Positions 13,136 to 21,600 of a DNA stretch of 64,000 nucleotides are shown in pieces. Below the pieces are notes generated by a model. That model worked only from the letters and a program-made list of their open reading frames with translations. It did no database searches and was not told where the DNA came from. How positions within the stretch are numbered: the stretch's first letter is position 1; every line of letters begins with the position of its first letter. The DNA comes from Undaria pinnatifida (Eukaryota > Sar > Phaeophyceae > Laminariales > Alariaceae). Position numbers and translations under genes: made by a program. The stretch is taken from contig JABAKD010000001.1 in the NCBI GenBank assembly GCA_012845835.1, forward strand, positions 2,793,540 to 2,857,539, read 5' to 3'.

Positions 13136-14995
13136 CTGTTTTGCTGCTGTTTTTTTGCTGTTCTTTATTTGACACGTGCCACCATAGAGGCAGTATTTTA
13201 CTTGTCGGGTAATGGCAGAACTTTCTGAATGGTGGAGTGTCATTCTTGCTTCTTTTTTTTTCAAGTTTATGATTTTAGGTTTACACACAATGTAAGGACA
13301 TGTTAGTTTTTCGGTTTACACACAAGATAAGGACATTATGATCTTCGGTTTACACACAATATGAGGACATGGGATTGTCCACCGGGCTGTGTCTTCATGG
13401 TGACCACCACCAGTTTTTTTTTTGGATGGGATACAGCGCTCCTCACGTGAGGACTCCCCGAAAAAAAATGGTTCACGCCTCTACCGTACGAGTGACATCA
13501 TAGCATGAATCGTGTCTGGCAAATTCTCCAGACTACTGCATATACCTGGACTTGGCCTTAAAGCGCACATTTTTGGGGGGCCAGTTCCCACCACCATAAG
13601 TGATTCCGAGGTGACGATGACAGTCGAGGCGTCCTTCGATAGGGAGGTACCAGTAGGATACGTGCAGCAGCGCTCGCCCATACGATCGAATGTTTATTCC
13701 GCTAGAAGCGTGTATTCCTTTATATATATGGTGCTCGTATATAGTCATAGGAGTAAGATGTCATCCGTCTCTCGCTTGTCATCAGCATTTACTCAAGGAA
13801 CAACGGACAGGAAGCAGCAGCAGCAGCAGTAGCAGCAGCAGTGCAGTAATACAGAGACTACGTGTATCAGTGCCAGACACAGATGTACACCACTGCTGCT
13901 GCTGTGTACTGCTGCTGTTGAACGAGTGCAGAAATACAGAGTCTACGTGTATCAGTGCCAGACACAGATGTACACCACTGCTGCTGCTGTGTACTGCTGC
14001 TGTTGAACGAGTGCAGTAATACACAGTCTACGAGACACAGATGTACACCGCTGCTGCTGCTGTGTACTGCTGCTGTTGAAGGAGTCCCTGCAGAGACACA
14101 AATTGTCGCTTGCTTGCCGCCATCAGCTTTACAACGAACACTGAGCAGGCAGCAGCAGTACCACAACAGCACAGCACAGAGCAGACTGCAACGCGCATCA
14201 GTATCTGGCACGACCATCAGCTTTTGCAGTGGTATTGCTGTTAAACAATGAACAAGACGCACTGGCAGCAGCAACAGCAAGCAGCAGCAGTTACAGAGCA
14301 GACTCGGTGTAAACGATACAAGTTACAGGTATACCTGGGGTAAACCACGCTGCACTGCTGGCGCAGTACGAGCATATACCCGTTTGATACTGAAAGAGCT
14401 CGTCGCTCGCTTGCCATCGTCAGCGAACACAATAAAGAACGAACTACTTCGAAGTATAATACTAATAGCAGCAGCAGCCAGCAGCACAAGCAGCACAAGC
14501 AGCAGCAGAAGCGCAAGAATTTCAACATACATATCCTAATATATAAGAACCATTTGGATATTTACATACTGACCAAACGATAATTATATATCCGTAAACG
14601 ATCATTATATATCCGTACATAGCTAATGCCTGTACTCGTACATTATCCCTGTGCTCAACGAGGCTGCAGACGGCTCCCGCCCCATGTCCTATTTTGAACC
14701 GACCGCACAACCATTAGCTCCAGCTCACCAGTACAGCCCAGTTGTTATTGTGTCGAGACCTATTCCCCGCTCGCCTAGGAGCCGTTGCTGCAGCAGCTGC
14801 AGCCCCAAAGCCGACACCACTCCGGCGTGGCGAGAGCGGATCATCAACGCAGTAGAAGGATGGGGTCAAAATCACGCACGCAACCGCTGCGGCCAGGGAG
14901 AGGAGGAACGCTCTGCAGGACTTTCGAATGGCGAACACGTGCCTGGCAGCGTGTCCCCGAGATGGTCTTGTTCGCTCCATCATAGTGCTGTCCAT
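3315..14995 (-). CDS. PIGK: GPI transamidase catalytic subunit GPI8/PIG-K, eight exons
   Basis: This cysteine protease (family C13) cleaves the C-terminal signal of precursor proteins in the ER lumen and joins them to a GPI anchor, as the catalytic subunit of the GPI transamidase complex. Exons joined on the minus strand are 14995-14729, 11994-11777, 11345-11270, 9422-9270, 7810-7697, 5883-5725, 5271-5173 and 3410-3315. They sum to 1182 bp (393 residues plus TAG), and every junction is in phase with GT-AG borders. Visible landmarks are an N-terminal hydrophobic segment (about residues 26-46), NNWAVL then [11 protein letters not shown], the catalytic histidine in YMNGHGGD (His204), the catalytic cysteine in MVDTCQA (Cys246) and VTDFFGSV near the end. 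The 42-residue His-Cys spacing and total length fit animal and fungal GPI8. The protein stops about 20 residues after DFFGSV, so it lacks the C-terminal membrane anchor of human and yeast GPI8. Introns are filled with repeats and exon copies. Confidence 0.95.
3724..3789. repeat. CAA triplet array
   Basis: About 22 uninterrupted copies, in the last GPI8 intron. Confidence 0.95.
4169..5120 (+). repeat. Family D dyad-rich units, about four tandem copies
   Basis: Each unit has an inverted pair CTTGACGGCTATCCGTCA...TCAAG, then AGTGCCGTCAACG, TACCACTGCAA, GTTACCCCACTCTAA and AACGTGGACGCAGTTGCTCC. Units start near 4175, 4425, 4805 and 5025. Related sequence lies at 20055-20290. No coding capacity. 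Confidence 0.7.
4650..4770 (-). mobile_element. Family I repeat, inverted copy between family D units
   Basis: Inverted match to 833-955, ending CCCCATCCGCCGGAGGAT and a poly-A run. It sits among tandem family D units (4169-5120), so it inserted after or between their duplications. Confidence 0.65.
5173..5271 (-). CDS. PIGK: GPI8 exon 7 (residues 330-362)
   Basis: Encodes [20 protein letters not shown], then [13 protein letters not shown], equivalent to the L..L...P..L.ST block of the family. It is 33 codons, phase 0 on both sides, acceptor gttcag, donor gtaagc. Confidence 0.88.
5508..5650 (+). repeat. Family E dispersed repeat
   Basis: Core GTACTCATTTGTTGCTTGCC, TTAGTCATTT, GACCACGCATCCCTTTCGAG and ACGG. 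Other copies are at 6119-6190, 26075-26140 (inverted), 32555-32670 and 61199-61260. G-rich DNA precedes most copies. Confidence 0.65.
5725..5883 (-). CDS. PIGK: GPI8 exon 6 (residues 277-329)
   Basis: Encodes [20 protein letters not shown], then FQSE and a less conserved tail ending TLRDS at donor gtgagc. The IG-S-MDRFT block is typical of the family. It is 53 codons, phase 0 on both sides. This is the only one of five tandem copies that has both an in-phase acceptor (tatag) and a usable in-phase donor, so I take it as the functional exon. Confidence 0.9.
5988..6745 (-). pseudogene. Four decayed tandem copies of GPI8 exon 6 in intron 5
   Basis: Copies of the exon 6 core lie at about 5988-6067, 6308-6382, 6528-6592 and 6692-6740, all on the minus strand. 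The first two still read [20 protein letters not shown] and [20 protein letters not shown]. The 5988 copy has lost the in-phase acceptor, and the 6308 copy has an in-phase acceptor but no in-phase donor. The last two have indels and retain only short matches. Very G-rich spacers separate them. Confidence 0.85.
6119..6190 (+). repeat. Family E dispersed repeat between GPI8 exon 6 copies
   Basis: Reads GTACTCATTTGTTGCTTGCC, then TTAGTCATTTGGCCATTGAC. Its place between exon copies suggests it was co-duplicated with, or helped duplicate, that block. Confidence 0.65.
6895..7185. repeat. Imperfect ACT/TAC triplet region
   Basis: Interrupted runs of ACTACTACT with two related halves (TACTACTGTTAATAC twice), in GPI8 intron 5. 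Confidence 0.8.
7195..7640 (+). mobile_element. Family C element carrying a 13-bp tandem array
   Basis: Starts CATCCCACGCTAGGGGTGCA, has GAGCTCCTGACACGAGGAGC and TGCGCAACCCGACCACC, then about 17 copies of AACACTCCTTGAT (7345-7550), then CTTGAGGAGC and CCGGTCACAAACC. The right end is replaced by an ACT triplet run. Confidence 0.75.
7697..7810 (-). CDS. PIGK: GPI8 exon 5 with catalytic cysteine (residues 239-276)
   Basis: Encodes [20 protein letters not shown], then [18 protein letters not shown]. Cys246 in DTCQA is the nucleophile, and IGSS-GENSY is the expected following block. It is 38 codons, phase 0 on both sides, donor gtgaga. Confidence 0.97.
8102..8166. repeat. GAGACA array
   Basis: Units of 6 bp followed by a run of about 20 G. 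Confidence 0.9.
8236..8350. repeat. GACA tetranucleotide array
   Basis: About 27 copies, in GPI8 intron 4. Long ORFs on both strands here are artefacts of the unit. Confidence 0.95.
8503..8628 (-). mobile_element. 5'-truncated copy of the same SINE
   Basis: On the minus strand this reads GCGCAATTAAAAATGAA, GAAGGCAAGTACGG, a G run, then CCACGGCTTGTCCAG, matching only the 3' half of the SINE body. The 5' truncation is typical of target-primed reverse transcription. It sits in GPI8 intron 4. Confidence 0.72.
9270..9422 (-). CDS. PIGK: GPI8 exon 4 with catalytic histidine (residues 188-238)
   Basis: Encodes [20 protein letters not shown], then [16 protein letters not shown] and KKRYHR. The histidine of NGHGG is the predicted catalytic base (His204). 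Exactly 51 codons, phase 0 on both sides, acceptor gatcag, donor gtgcgt. Confidence 0.97.
9496..9635. repeat. AACAA / AAACC / CAAAA simple-sequence block
   Basis: Three adjoining A-rich simple repeats just upstream of GPI8 exon 4. On the coding strand they form a T-rich tract that would serve as a strong polypyrimidine tract. Confidence 0.85.
9895..10060 (+). repeat. Direct duplication of about 76 bp
   Basis: AGACGAATGAGAACAGCAA, TATGGACCATCGTGAACAAA and AGATAAACAAGCAAAAACAA occur at 9906 and again at 9985. Confidence 0.85.
10082..10395 (-). pseudogene. Two decayed copies of the 5' half of GPI8 exon 4 in intron 3
   Basis: Plus-strand segments 10085-10135 and 10325-10395 resemble the exon 4 start (ATGTAGATCAAAACGTTGC region through the Cys/Ala codons and the intron border). 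The second can still be read as MPATDES before frameshifting at the GHGG motif. Neither can encode the catalytic histidine block. Confidence 0.75.
10484..10588. repeat. CGAAC pentanucleotide array
   Basis: About 20 perfect copies in GPI8 intron 3. Confidence 0.95.
11270..11345 (-). CDS. PIGK: GPI8 exon 3 (residues 163-187)
   Basis: Encodes [16 protein letters not shown] followed by TLPGTPPSK, matching the family block that precedes the catalytic histidine region. It is 76 bp, entering in phase 2 and leaving in phase 0 at donor gtgagg. Confidence 0.95.
11777..11994 (-). CDS. PIGK: GPI8 exon 2 (residues 90-162)
   Basis: Encodes [20 protein letters not shown] and continues through [23 protein letters not shown] to GDVEVDF, the most conserved N-terminal block of the family. 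Acceptor cacacag, donor gtgagt; ends with two bases of an Arg codon. Confidence 0.97.
12183..12262 (-). pseudogene. Decayed copy of the start of GPI8 exon 2 in intron 1
   Basis: The plus-strand segment carries GTGCCGGTAGTTGAACCA and flanking bases almost identical to 11961-11978, plus the acceptor-side GCACACCTGT. It has an insertion (aaaaat) that breaks the frame. Confidence 0.8.
12672..12855 (+). mobile_element. Family B element
   Basis: Starts GTGGCTCGAGGTCGCCCGC, has TTTGCGATATGAACCCGCAA, GGTAAAAGCTACGCCGCGCC and ends ACAGAGTCACTCGTGCGAGT. It shares ends and interior with 29180-29370, 29758-29952, 54675-54865 and 59892-60102. Confidence 0.7.
13060..13160. repeat. GCC and GCT/GTT triplet block
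   Basis: GCC repeats followed by interrupted CTG/TTG repeats in GPI8 intron 1. Confidence 0.9.
13845..14085 (+). repeat. 85-bp tandem repeat with CTG triplets
   Basis: Units start at 13861 and 13946 with a third partial unit at about 14031. Each holds GCCAGACACAGATGTACACC, then CTGCTGCTG runs and TTGAACGAGTGCAG. CAG-rich DNA flanks it. Confidence 0.9.
14729..14995 (-). CDS. PIGK: GPI8 exon 1 (residues 1-89)
   Basis: The start ATG at 14995 is followed by a basic stretch, a hydrophobic Leu/Ala/Val segment that would act as the ER signal sequence, a low-complexity Gly/Ala/Arg linker, and the family motif NNNWAVL directly before the donor gtgagc. Length is 267 bp, phase 0 at the end. A nearby ATG, five codons in, could equally serve as start. 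Confidence 0.88.
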
Positions 14996-15503
14996 GGAAG
15001 GGTGCGTCCTCGGAGAGGGCGGGCGAAGAGAGTGGGAGTGTGGCAAACTCTGGAAGACCGTGGTTTAACGGGTTTGACGTCTTAGACAGACTGATTCTTA
15101 TTTAAAAACATAGTATATTAAGCATATTAGGTGCGTTGACGCGTCAAATATTATCGGTCTCCGAGCATAACGAGAACCGAGAAAGTGTTTCCATAATTCT
15201 TGGAAGCGTTATGGTTCTATCGTAGACGAAAAATTCAAAATCAGCAGCAGAGCAGCAGAGCAGCAGAGCAGCAGGAAGCAGCAGGCAGCAGCAGGCAGCA
15301 GCAGCAGCGGCAGCAGCAGCAGCAGCAGCAGCAGCCAGGCAGCAGCAGTGGCAACAGCAACAACAGCAGCCAGACAGCAGCACCGGCAACAGCAACAGCA
15401 GTATCAGCGGCTGACAATCCATGGATCCATCCGAGGTCCGGTGAAGGCCAGCTCTGGAGAGCACTGACTTTCCAAGTTTGCATGGCAACACGGCCGCCAG
15501 TGA
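14996..15503. promoter_or_regulatory. Shared divergent promoter region of GPI8 and the EF-hand gene
   Basis: The 508 bp between the two predicted start codons must hold both 5' UTRs and both promoters if the models are right. It contains an AT-rich stretch near 15105-15150 and a CAG-rich tract (15243-15410) adjoining the EF-hand gene start. I see no clear TATA box whose position decides a start. Confidence 0.45.
15243..15410. repeat. CAG-rich tract in the divergent promoter region
   Basis: Interrupted CAG repeats encoding a Gln-rich frame (15200-15550, plus). It lies in the presumed 5' region of the EF-hand gene. Whether any of it is translated is unknown. Confidence 0.85.
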
Positions 15504-15695
15504 ATGGATTCTCTACATCGGTTGAGTCCCAGGCCAGGTGCGGGTGGTGATGGTGGTGATGGCGTGCCGGCAGCTTGGGCCGATCTGGACCCCGGGGAAG
15601 GTATAGGTGTGCTCCATGACGACAGCAGTTCGAGCGATACGGGAGGGGATAGCCAGGAAGAAGATCGGGGTGCAAGGGATGGTGGGCTCGACGAG
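15504..15695 (+). CDS. EF-hand gene exon 1 (residues 1-64)
   Basis: ATG at 15504 opens a Gly/Asp/Ser-rich acidic N-terminus ending GLDE before the donor gtacag. It is 64 codons, phase 0. An overlapping Gln-rich frame (15200-15550) runs through the CAG tract and was not preferred. Confidence 0.6.
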
Positions 15696-18600
15696 GTACA
15701 GCAGCAACACGTATGGACACCTGCAATAATTCACGTTTACCGTCGTAGATTGTGGGGAGGATCTTAGTTTGAAAGGACAGGATCTTGCAGTTGAAGTGTA
15801 TCGTCTGTACCAGATGTGAGCAAACCTACTGTTCTGTGGTCTAAATATCCACACGACATATGCACGTACCGACTGAGAGCGTATTGGTGGTGCTGCTGCA
15901 AAACTGCATGTAAATAAAGAGGTCAAGGTACAGAGGGGTGTAGTCTATACGCGTATATTAAGTTTGTGGTCATGTACAGGAAATATCAGTACAGGTATTA
16001 TTACCTGCGACGCCGTTAGAATTACTGCCGTACCCAGGACCCACGTTTATTTTTAGGGGAACAAAACTAGTTGGACTTAGCGTGAAACACTGTTGGCAGT
16101 TCTAATTGAAAATGCCCGCGCTGGCCATACTGTAACCTCATATATGTGTGGGTTTTTTTTTTCCATTTTCGTTATCCTTGTGAAAACTTTTATTTTCCGT
16201 AGCAGCCATACATACTGTTTCCAGTACAATACAGGCCTGCACAATACGTCTTAGGAAAGACGGAACGCCTCCAGAACCCTGCATAATCTTCGCAGCCGGT
16301 CTTTGAAGAAACCATACGTCCAGCCCAATCTTACTTGAACCACTAAAACCAGCATATCACTAATCCATACGCCTTGTTTTGTTTGCGTCACGTAAATATA
16401 TGCCTGTTTTTTGGTCATTCCTCAGCTCCCAACCCACACAACTACATTGCGGCGCTCGCGCTGTAAGGAACGCCGAGCTCCGTTAGAGATTTACACCGGT
16501 CGGTATGCCAGTGGTTGATATTGTCGCCGAGGTTCATCGGTGGCGCGAAAACTCCCACGTCTTCCTCGTTGACCAATATACAGCTGAGGGATGTTTATAA
16601 CGGCGTTCTCTGAGATGTATCTTTCATGCTGAAGAATGCGACGGGATGATCTGGCAGTAGTAGGTGTAACAAAACATCTCGTCGAAGATCGACTGCGAAA
16701 GGAGGAGCAGGTTTGGTTTTCAGAAAGTATATGCAGATTTCCGTCCGTAACGCGTGTTTCCTGGCGCTAGAATGTGCATACACGCTCTAGAAACAGTATA
16801 GCTTACTACTGAAAAAAATAGGCTTCACTCGAATAATCAACTAAAAAACTAAAATGTAAGAACAAATTGCGGAGCGGCCCCTTAGCCCTTATAGCACCGC
16901 ACTCTCGATATGGGGACAAATCATTTGGAATAAGAATAGGGAATAATTTAGGAATTGGAAAAAAAAAACTACATGGCGACTCTGGTGATAGCACTGCGCG
17001 CAGGAGTCCCGAAGTTTAGAAAAATAGTTTTCGTAAAAAAAGTGCTGGGCCTCTATATATCGTAGCACCCGTCTATGATATCTCACCGAAAGAATGTTGT
17101 TTCGTTCTAGTGAAACTGAATCAAGTGCTACCCAACAGATGATTCCTATGGCCTGGCCGTAGACCTGTGTACATCTATCCAACCCTCTATTGCAAAAGAA
17201 GGATTTGCATTATTCCGACCGTCTTGGCTTAAGAGGGAGACCCGTCCTATCAGAAAACACTTCAGCCGATAAAGTGCTACCCTTACCCTAGGCATGTCTG
17301 AAATTGCTTCGAACGCTTGTAGTTTGTTACTAAGAAATCAGCGGTTGAGCCCACCTACCAACTCCGCTCAAATCTCAGCCCCGGTTGATGTGTTCTCTGC
17401 ACTGCCCGTGCGCATCGCAGGCCGTGGCTCTACAGAGACGCAGGGCGTACATCATCGCGCAGCTGCACACCACGGGGCAGTCCATCCGGGCAGCGGAGGC
17501 GGAAGTCCTCTCGGGGCAAGGGGTACCCGAGGTGCGATACAGCGCCTGCCACCGTATAGGTGCGCAGCCTCGATCTCCGCCGGGGCTGTTCGCTCGAGGA
17601 GCTCGACATATCACCCAACGACTGACGTCGAAAAAAAGTGAAAGGACCTGTGTGTGCTACGATAGGAGGTAGCACTTTAGGCTGAAACATTTTTTTTTTC
17701 TGAATAGCTCCGGGCTTCTTTGCCGATAATCGCCGGAACGCCATTACTTCTTTTTTTTCAAAATTGGCGCGTGCTACGGTAGAGGCAGGTAGCACTTTTC
17801 GTCGGAAATCGACCAGTTTCTGAATGACGGAGCTCCTAAACCCAAAATCGTGGGAAAAAAATAAATAATACAGAACCATTATTTTTTTTTTGCATGAGTC
17901 TTGTTGTATACCTAGGCCATGGGATTCTTCATCCGGTACGTGGCGGTTTTTATTTTCCTCAAAATCAGTATTTGGCAGAGGTCTTAATCTCCCAAATTGA
18001 GGAAACCTCCGAAAAAAAACAATGGTTGGTGCACCTCTATCGTAGCCCGCGTCTATATTTTTTTTAATACCTATGGGATGCCATTTTTTTTTTTATTTTT
18101 TTTTTCAAACGTCTAGGATATTAGTTTGTTTCATCGAGTTGCCCTTCAGTTTACTCAACAAATAGTTTTTTCGGTGTGAGCTACAGAGAGACCTTGAAGC
18201 GAGGAGCCACGGGAGGGGGGGGGGGATAATGAAGCTGCACCCTACGTCTACCACCGTGTGTAGCAGGCCTCTTTCTAACGACATTCAGTAGCTCCATAAT
18301 TGAGGATTCCAGGTTTAACCAAGAAAAAAAAAGTTGTCATATTGTGCTACGCCCTGCGGTAGGACGTGCCGCTCCGTGAATGTATATCTAGAGCAGGGAA
18401 ATTCTCGTCGTGGGGGGGGGGTTATTTAGCCTACGATAATCCACGCTGCAACTGTGCCCCGCACAGAGGCCCTTGTGCCACACGCTGCGGCAGAGACACG
18501 CGCTGCGGGAGAAGTGCACAGTTTTTTTTCTGAGATCCCTCTCTCAAACTGTCCCTTGACGAGCTTTTAGACCTCTCCCGAAAACGGATTAGGATGAAGT

Positions 18601-21600
18601 TAAAAGCGGCTACGTGTATACCGGATGAAAAATTCCCCACACACTACGTAGGTATACAAAACGAAAGTCTTGTAAAAATAAAATGAAGTAACGAAACTTC
18701 GATGATCTTTGGTTAACGTGGTAGACCAAAAAAAGGTGTTCCTCTATGGTAGCACGCGTCTAGAGTCAAACGAAAGAAACGGCATCGACCAACGAAATGC
18801 GGTGAGTCAGTCATGCTACCCCTGTGTCCCCTTAGAACTCCTTGCGCTGCGTGCGTGCGTTCTTCCAATTAAACTGATCGTTCCATCCATCTACATCCAG
18901 CACGACCACAAGCAGTGTCCGCGCGGATGCCTCACAGAGGGACTAGTTCTGTGGTCACAAACTGCGAGACAGAGATATACGCATGTGAAAATGAAAATGT
19001 GATTTTGGTCATGCAAATGCAAACCGCAATAAGCACGCGGTCCAAAAACGCAAAGACATATAATGCAAGCCAGCACACGAGGCAGACTGTTTACCGGTAA
19101 GAAAAAAACTGTTTAGAAAATAATAATAGACCCAACAATAAACGGTATCGACCAAGTAAATGCTATGGTAGTTCCACACCTCGTTTTTTCCTGGGGCTCC
19201 CCCCCAATGGAGGCGGCGCTCCAATATCTCACCCGATTTCAGGTCGAACGTGTAAGAAAACACTTTTCGCTCCGCTCGATGAACAATCCCACGAGCTACT
19301 AAGTTAATACGGGTTCAAACTCATCTGTATTTCAAAATGAAACACAAAGTGGCTGTTCCAAAAAATGACGTAATTTTCCGACAGTCTTCGGAGATGGTGT
19401 CACTCTCAAAATGGTTGGCCCGAGAAGTGCTTTCTCGACCGTAAGGGGCATCCTTAGTGGCTACCCAACTCATAACTAGCCGTGTTTAAAAAACAGAAGT
19501 CGCCGCGCCATAGCCCCCCCCCCCCCCCCGCGGCTAGGCTTTGCACCACTCGTCCTGCTGTAGAAGAGGACGTTCGCTTGTTTGTATGAAAGGATAAGGT
19601 AGCGCGGCCTCGCACCGCACCTCACCGAGTGTCGGTATTTGTATAGTTTTTTTTTCTCCCGGCGTTTTCTTGTGTTTGTGTTTGTGTTTGCTTTCGTGTT
19701 ACTTTTGTCATCTATAGCCCACAATAGAACACCACCTAGTAGTAGCTCTGTCTGGCGACCAACATACCGATCGTCGTCGTCGTGCGTATTTCCGATTTTG
19801 GAATATGTATATTTTTTCTCTCCGCGGCAGATTCATTGTCGACATCCAGCCCCGAAGGACACGGTGGACGAGTCAAACTCTGCCTCCTTCCTCCAAGCTG
19901 TCGATTGGAACGCCGGGACCGACGATGGACCGGGGCCAAAGCCTCTCACAGACAGGTAAGGTGACTACGTACATATTACCAGATACGAACCAGAGCCAGC
20001 CGCGATAGATGGATTGCTCATAGGTATATTCATGGTACATACCAAAGATGTCGGTTGACGGTCTAGTCTTGACCCGTCAAAAGGCGTCTTAGGACTTATC
20101 GTACTAGTTTTTGTGTGTGGAGGTCCTTGACGGTTGTCCGTCACGTCAAGGAAGCTGTCGGTTGACGGTGTAGTCTTGACCCGTCAAAAGGCGCACTCAG
20201 ACTTATCGTACTAGTTTTTTTATGTGGAGGTCCTCGACGGCTGTCCGTCAAGTCAAGGGGCAAGAGTGCCGTCAACCCAGATCCTTGGTACACTGCGTAT
20301 GAGAGAGGGAAGCGTGTTTCGGGTCCCAAGGTTTTCCGGTGGACGCGGGCTTCTACACACAGCGAGACGCATGCTGCTGCGATGGGGGGGGCGTCTCAGA
20401 ACAAGACTACCGTGGAGGGGGATGTTATGATATGTACCCTCATTTTCACCACCGAGTTTGAGCCATTTAAACGGGTGGGTCTGTACACTTACTGACGAAA
20501 GAACACGTAAGAAAAAACTTCGTTTTGAACGATTTTGGCGCTGCTTAAGTAACAAAATATACATTAAAAAAAAAACTCTATTTTGGACGATTTTGGCCGC
20601 ACGTCATAAGCAACGATTCCGTTTGCGGATTTACACCGTCTCCATATACTTCAAAGCCAGGGCGAAAGCGAAAAAAAGGTACCGAAAAAGAAAATTGGTG
20701 GGACACTCGCGCGTGAGTGACCCGCCCGGAGACAACTGAAACCCCCTCCCCTCCCCAAAACGTGCCCCCCCCCCCCCCCCCCGCTACATTGGCCTTGGTC
20801 TGCACCATTTTCGTTTTCTGGGGCTCTCCTCCCTTAAGGAGCGATTCATTACCCCTCCCGAAAAAGCATTTTGAGGGGGGGGGGGGGACGAAAGTTCTAC
20901 CCGATGAAGAATCCCACGGCCTATTATAGGTTTAAAACGAATATATATATACATACATTTTGTCGAAAGTAAAACACATTCCAGCCAGCTGTGAGATTTA
21001 AGATTTCGTCGAAGCTCATCTTTGCAAGCCGTGTGCGTTACTCCGATCGCGTTTATTACTGAATATGTGTCCTCATCATAGATATGGGTCGGCGACTTCC
21101 CTTAGAACTACAGTGTACCTTAGCTTGCACCAGGGTACGGGGTGATGTTAAGCAACCTGTACGCGGAAACAAAGAAAAAAAAAAACGTTCTTGACGGGGG
21201 ACGCAATCTGACGGCGGCTGTGGAAAGAATGCATCAGTTTATCATGCACATCCTGTAAATCGTACAACTGGGGAGGGGAGGGGAGGGGGCGGGGGGGGGG
21301 GGGGGGGGTTAGAAATGGTTTTCCCGTCGATTTTGGGTTAAGCGGCAACGCCATTCGAAAATAAAAACAGCCTTGGAACGTTACACCTCTATCGTAGAAT
21401 ACGTCAGGAGCGGCCGAAACATTTTATTGGAACTCCCGTTTGTGGCTTTTTTCTGCTTTTTACAATTGACACACGCTATACCTATCGTAGAGATGCACGC
21501 ATTTTCTTCCTGGCGGGGCTCCTCGCGTGATAATATATATTTTAATGGTACATATCCCACCCACATTCAAAAACTGATTTTGAAAAACGAAGATGCAACC

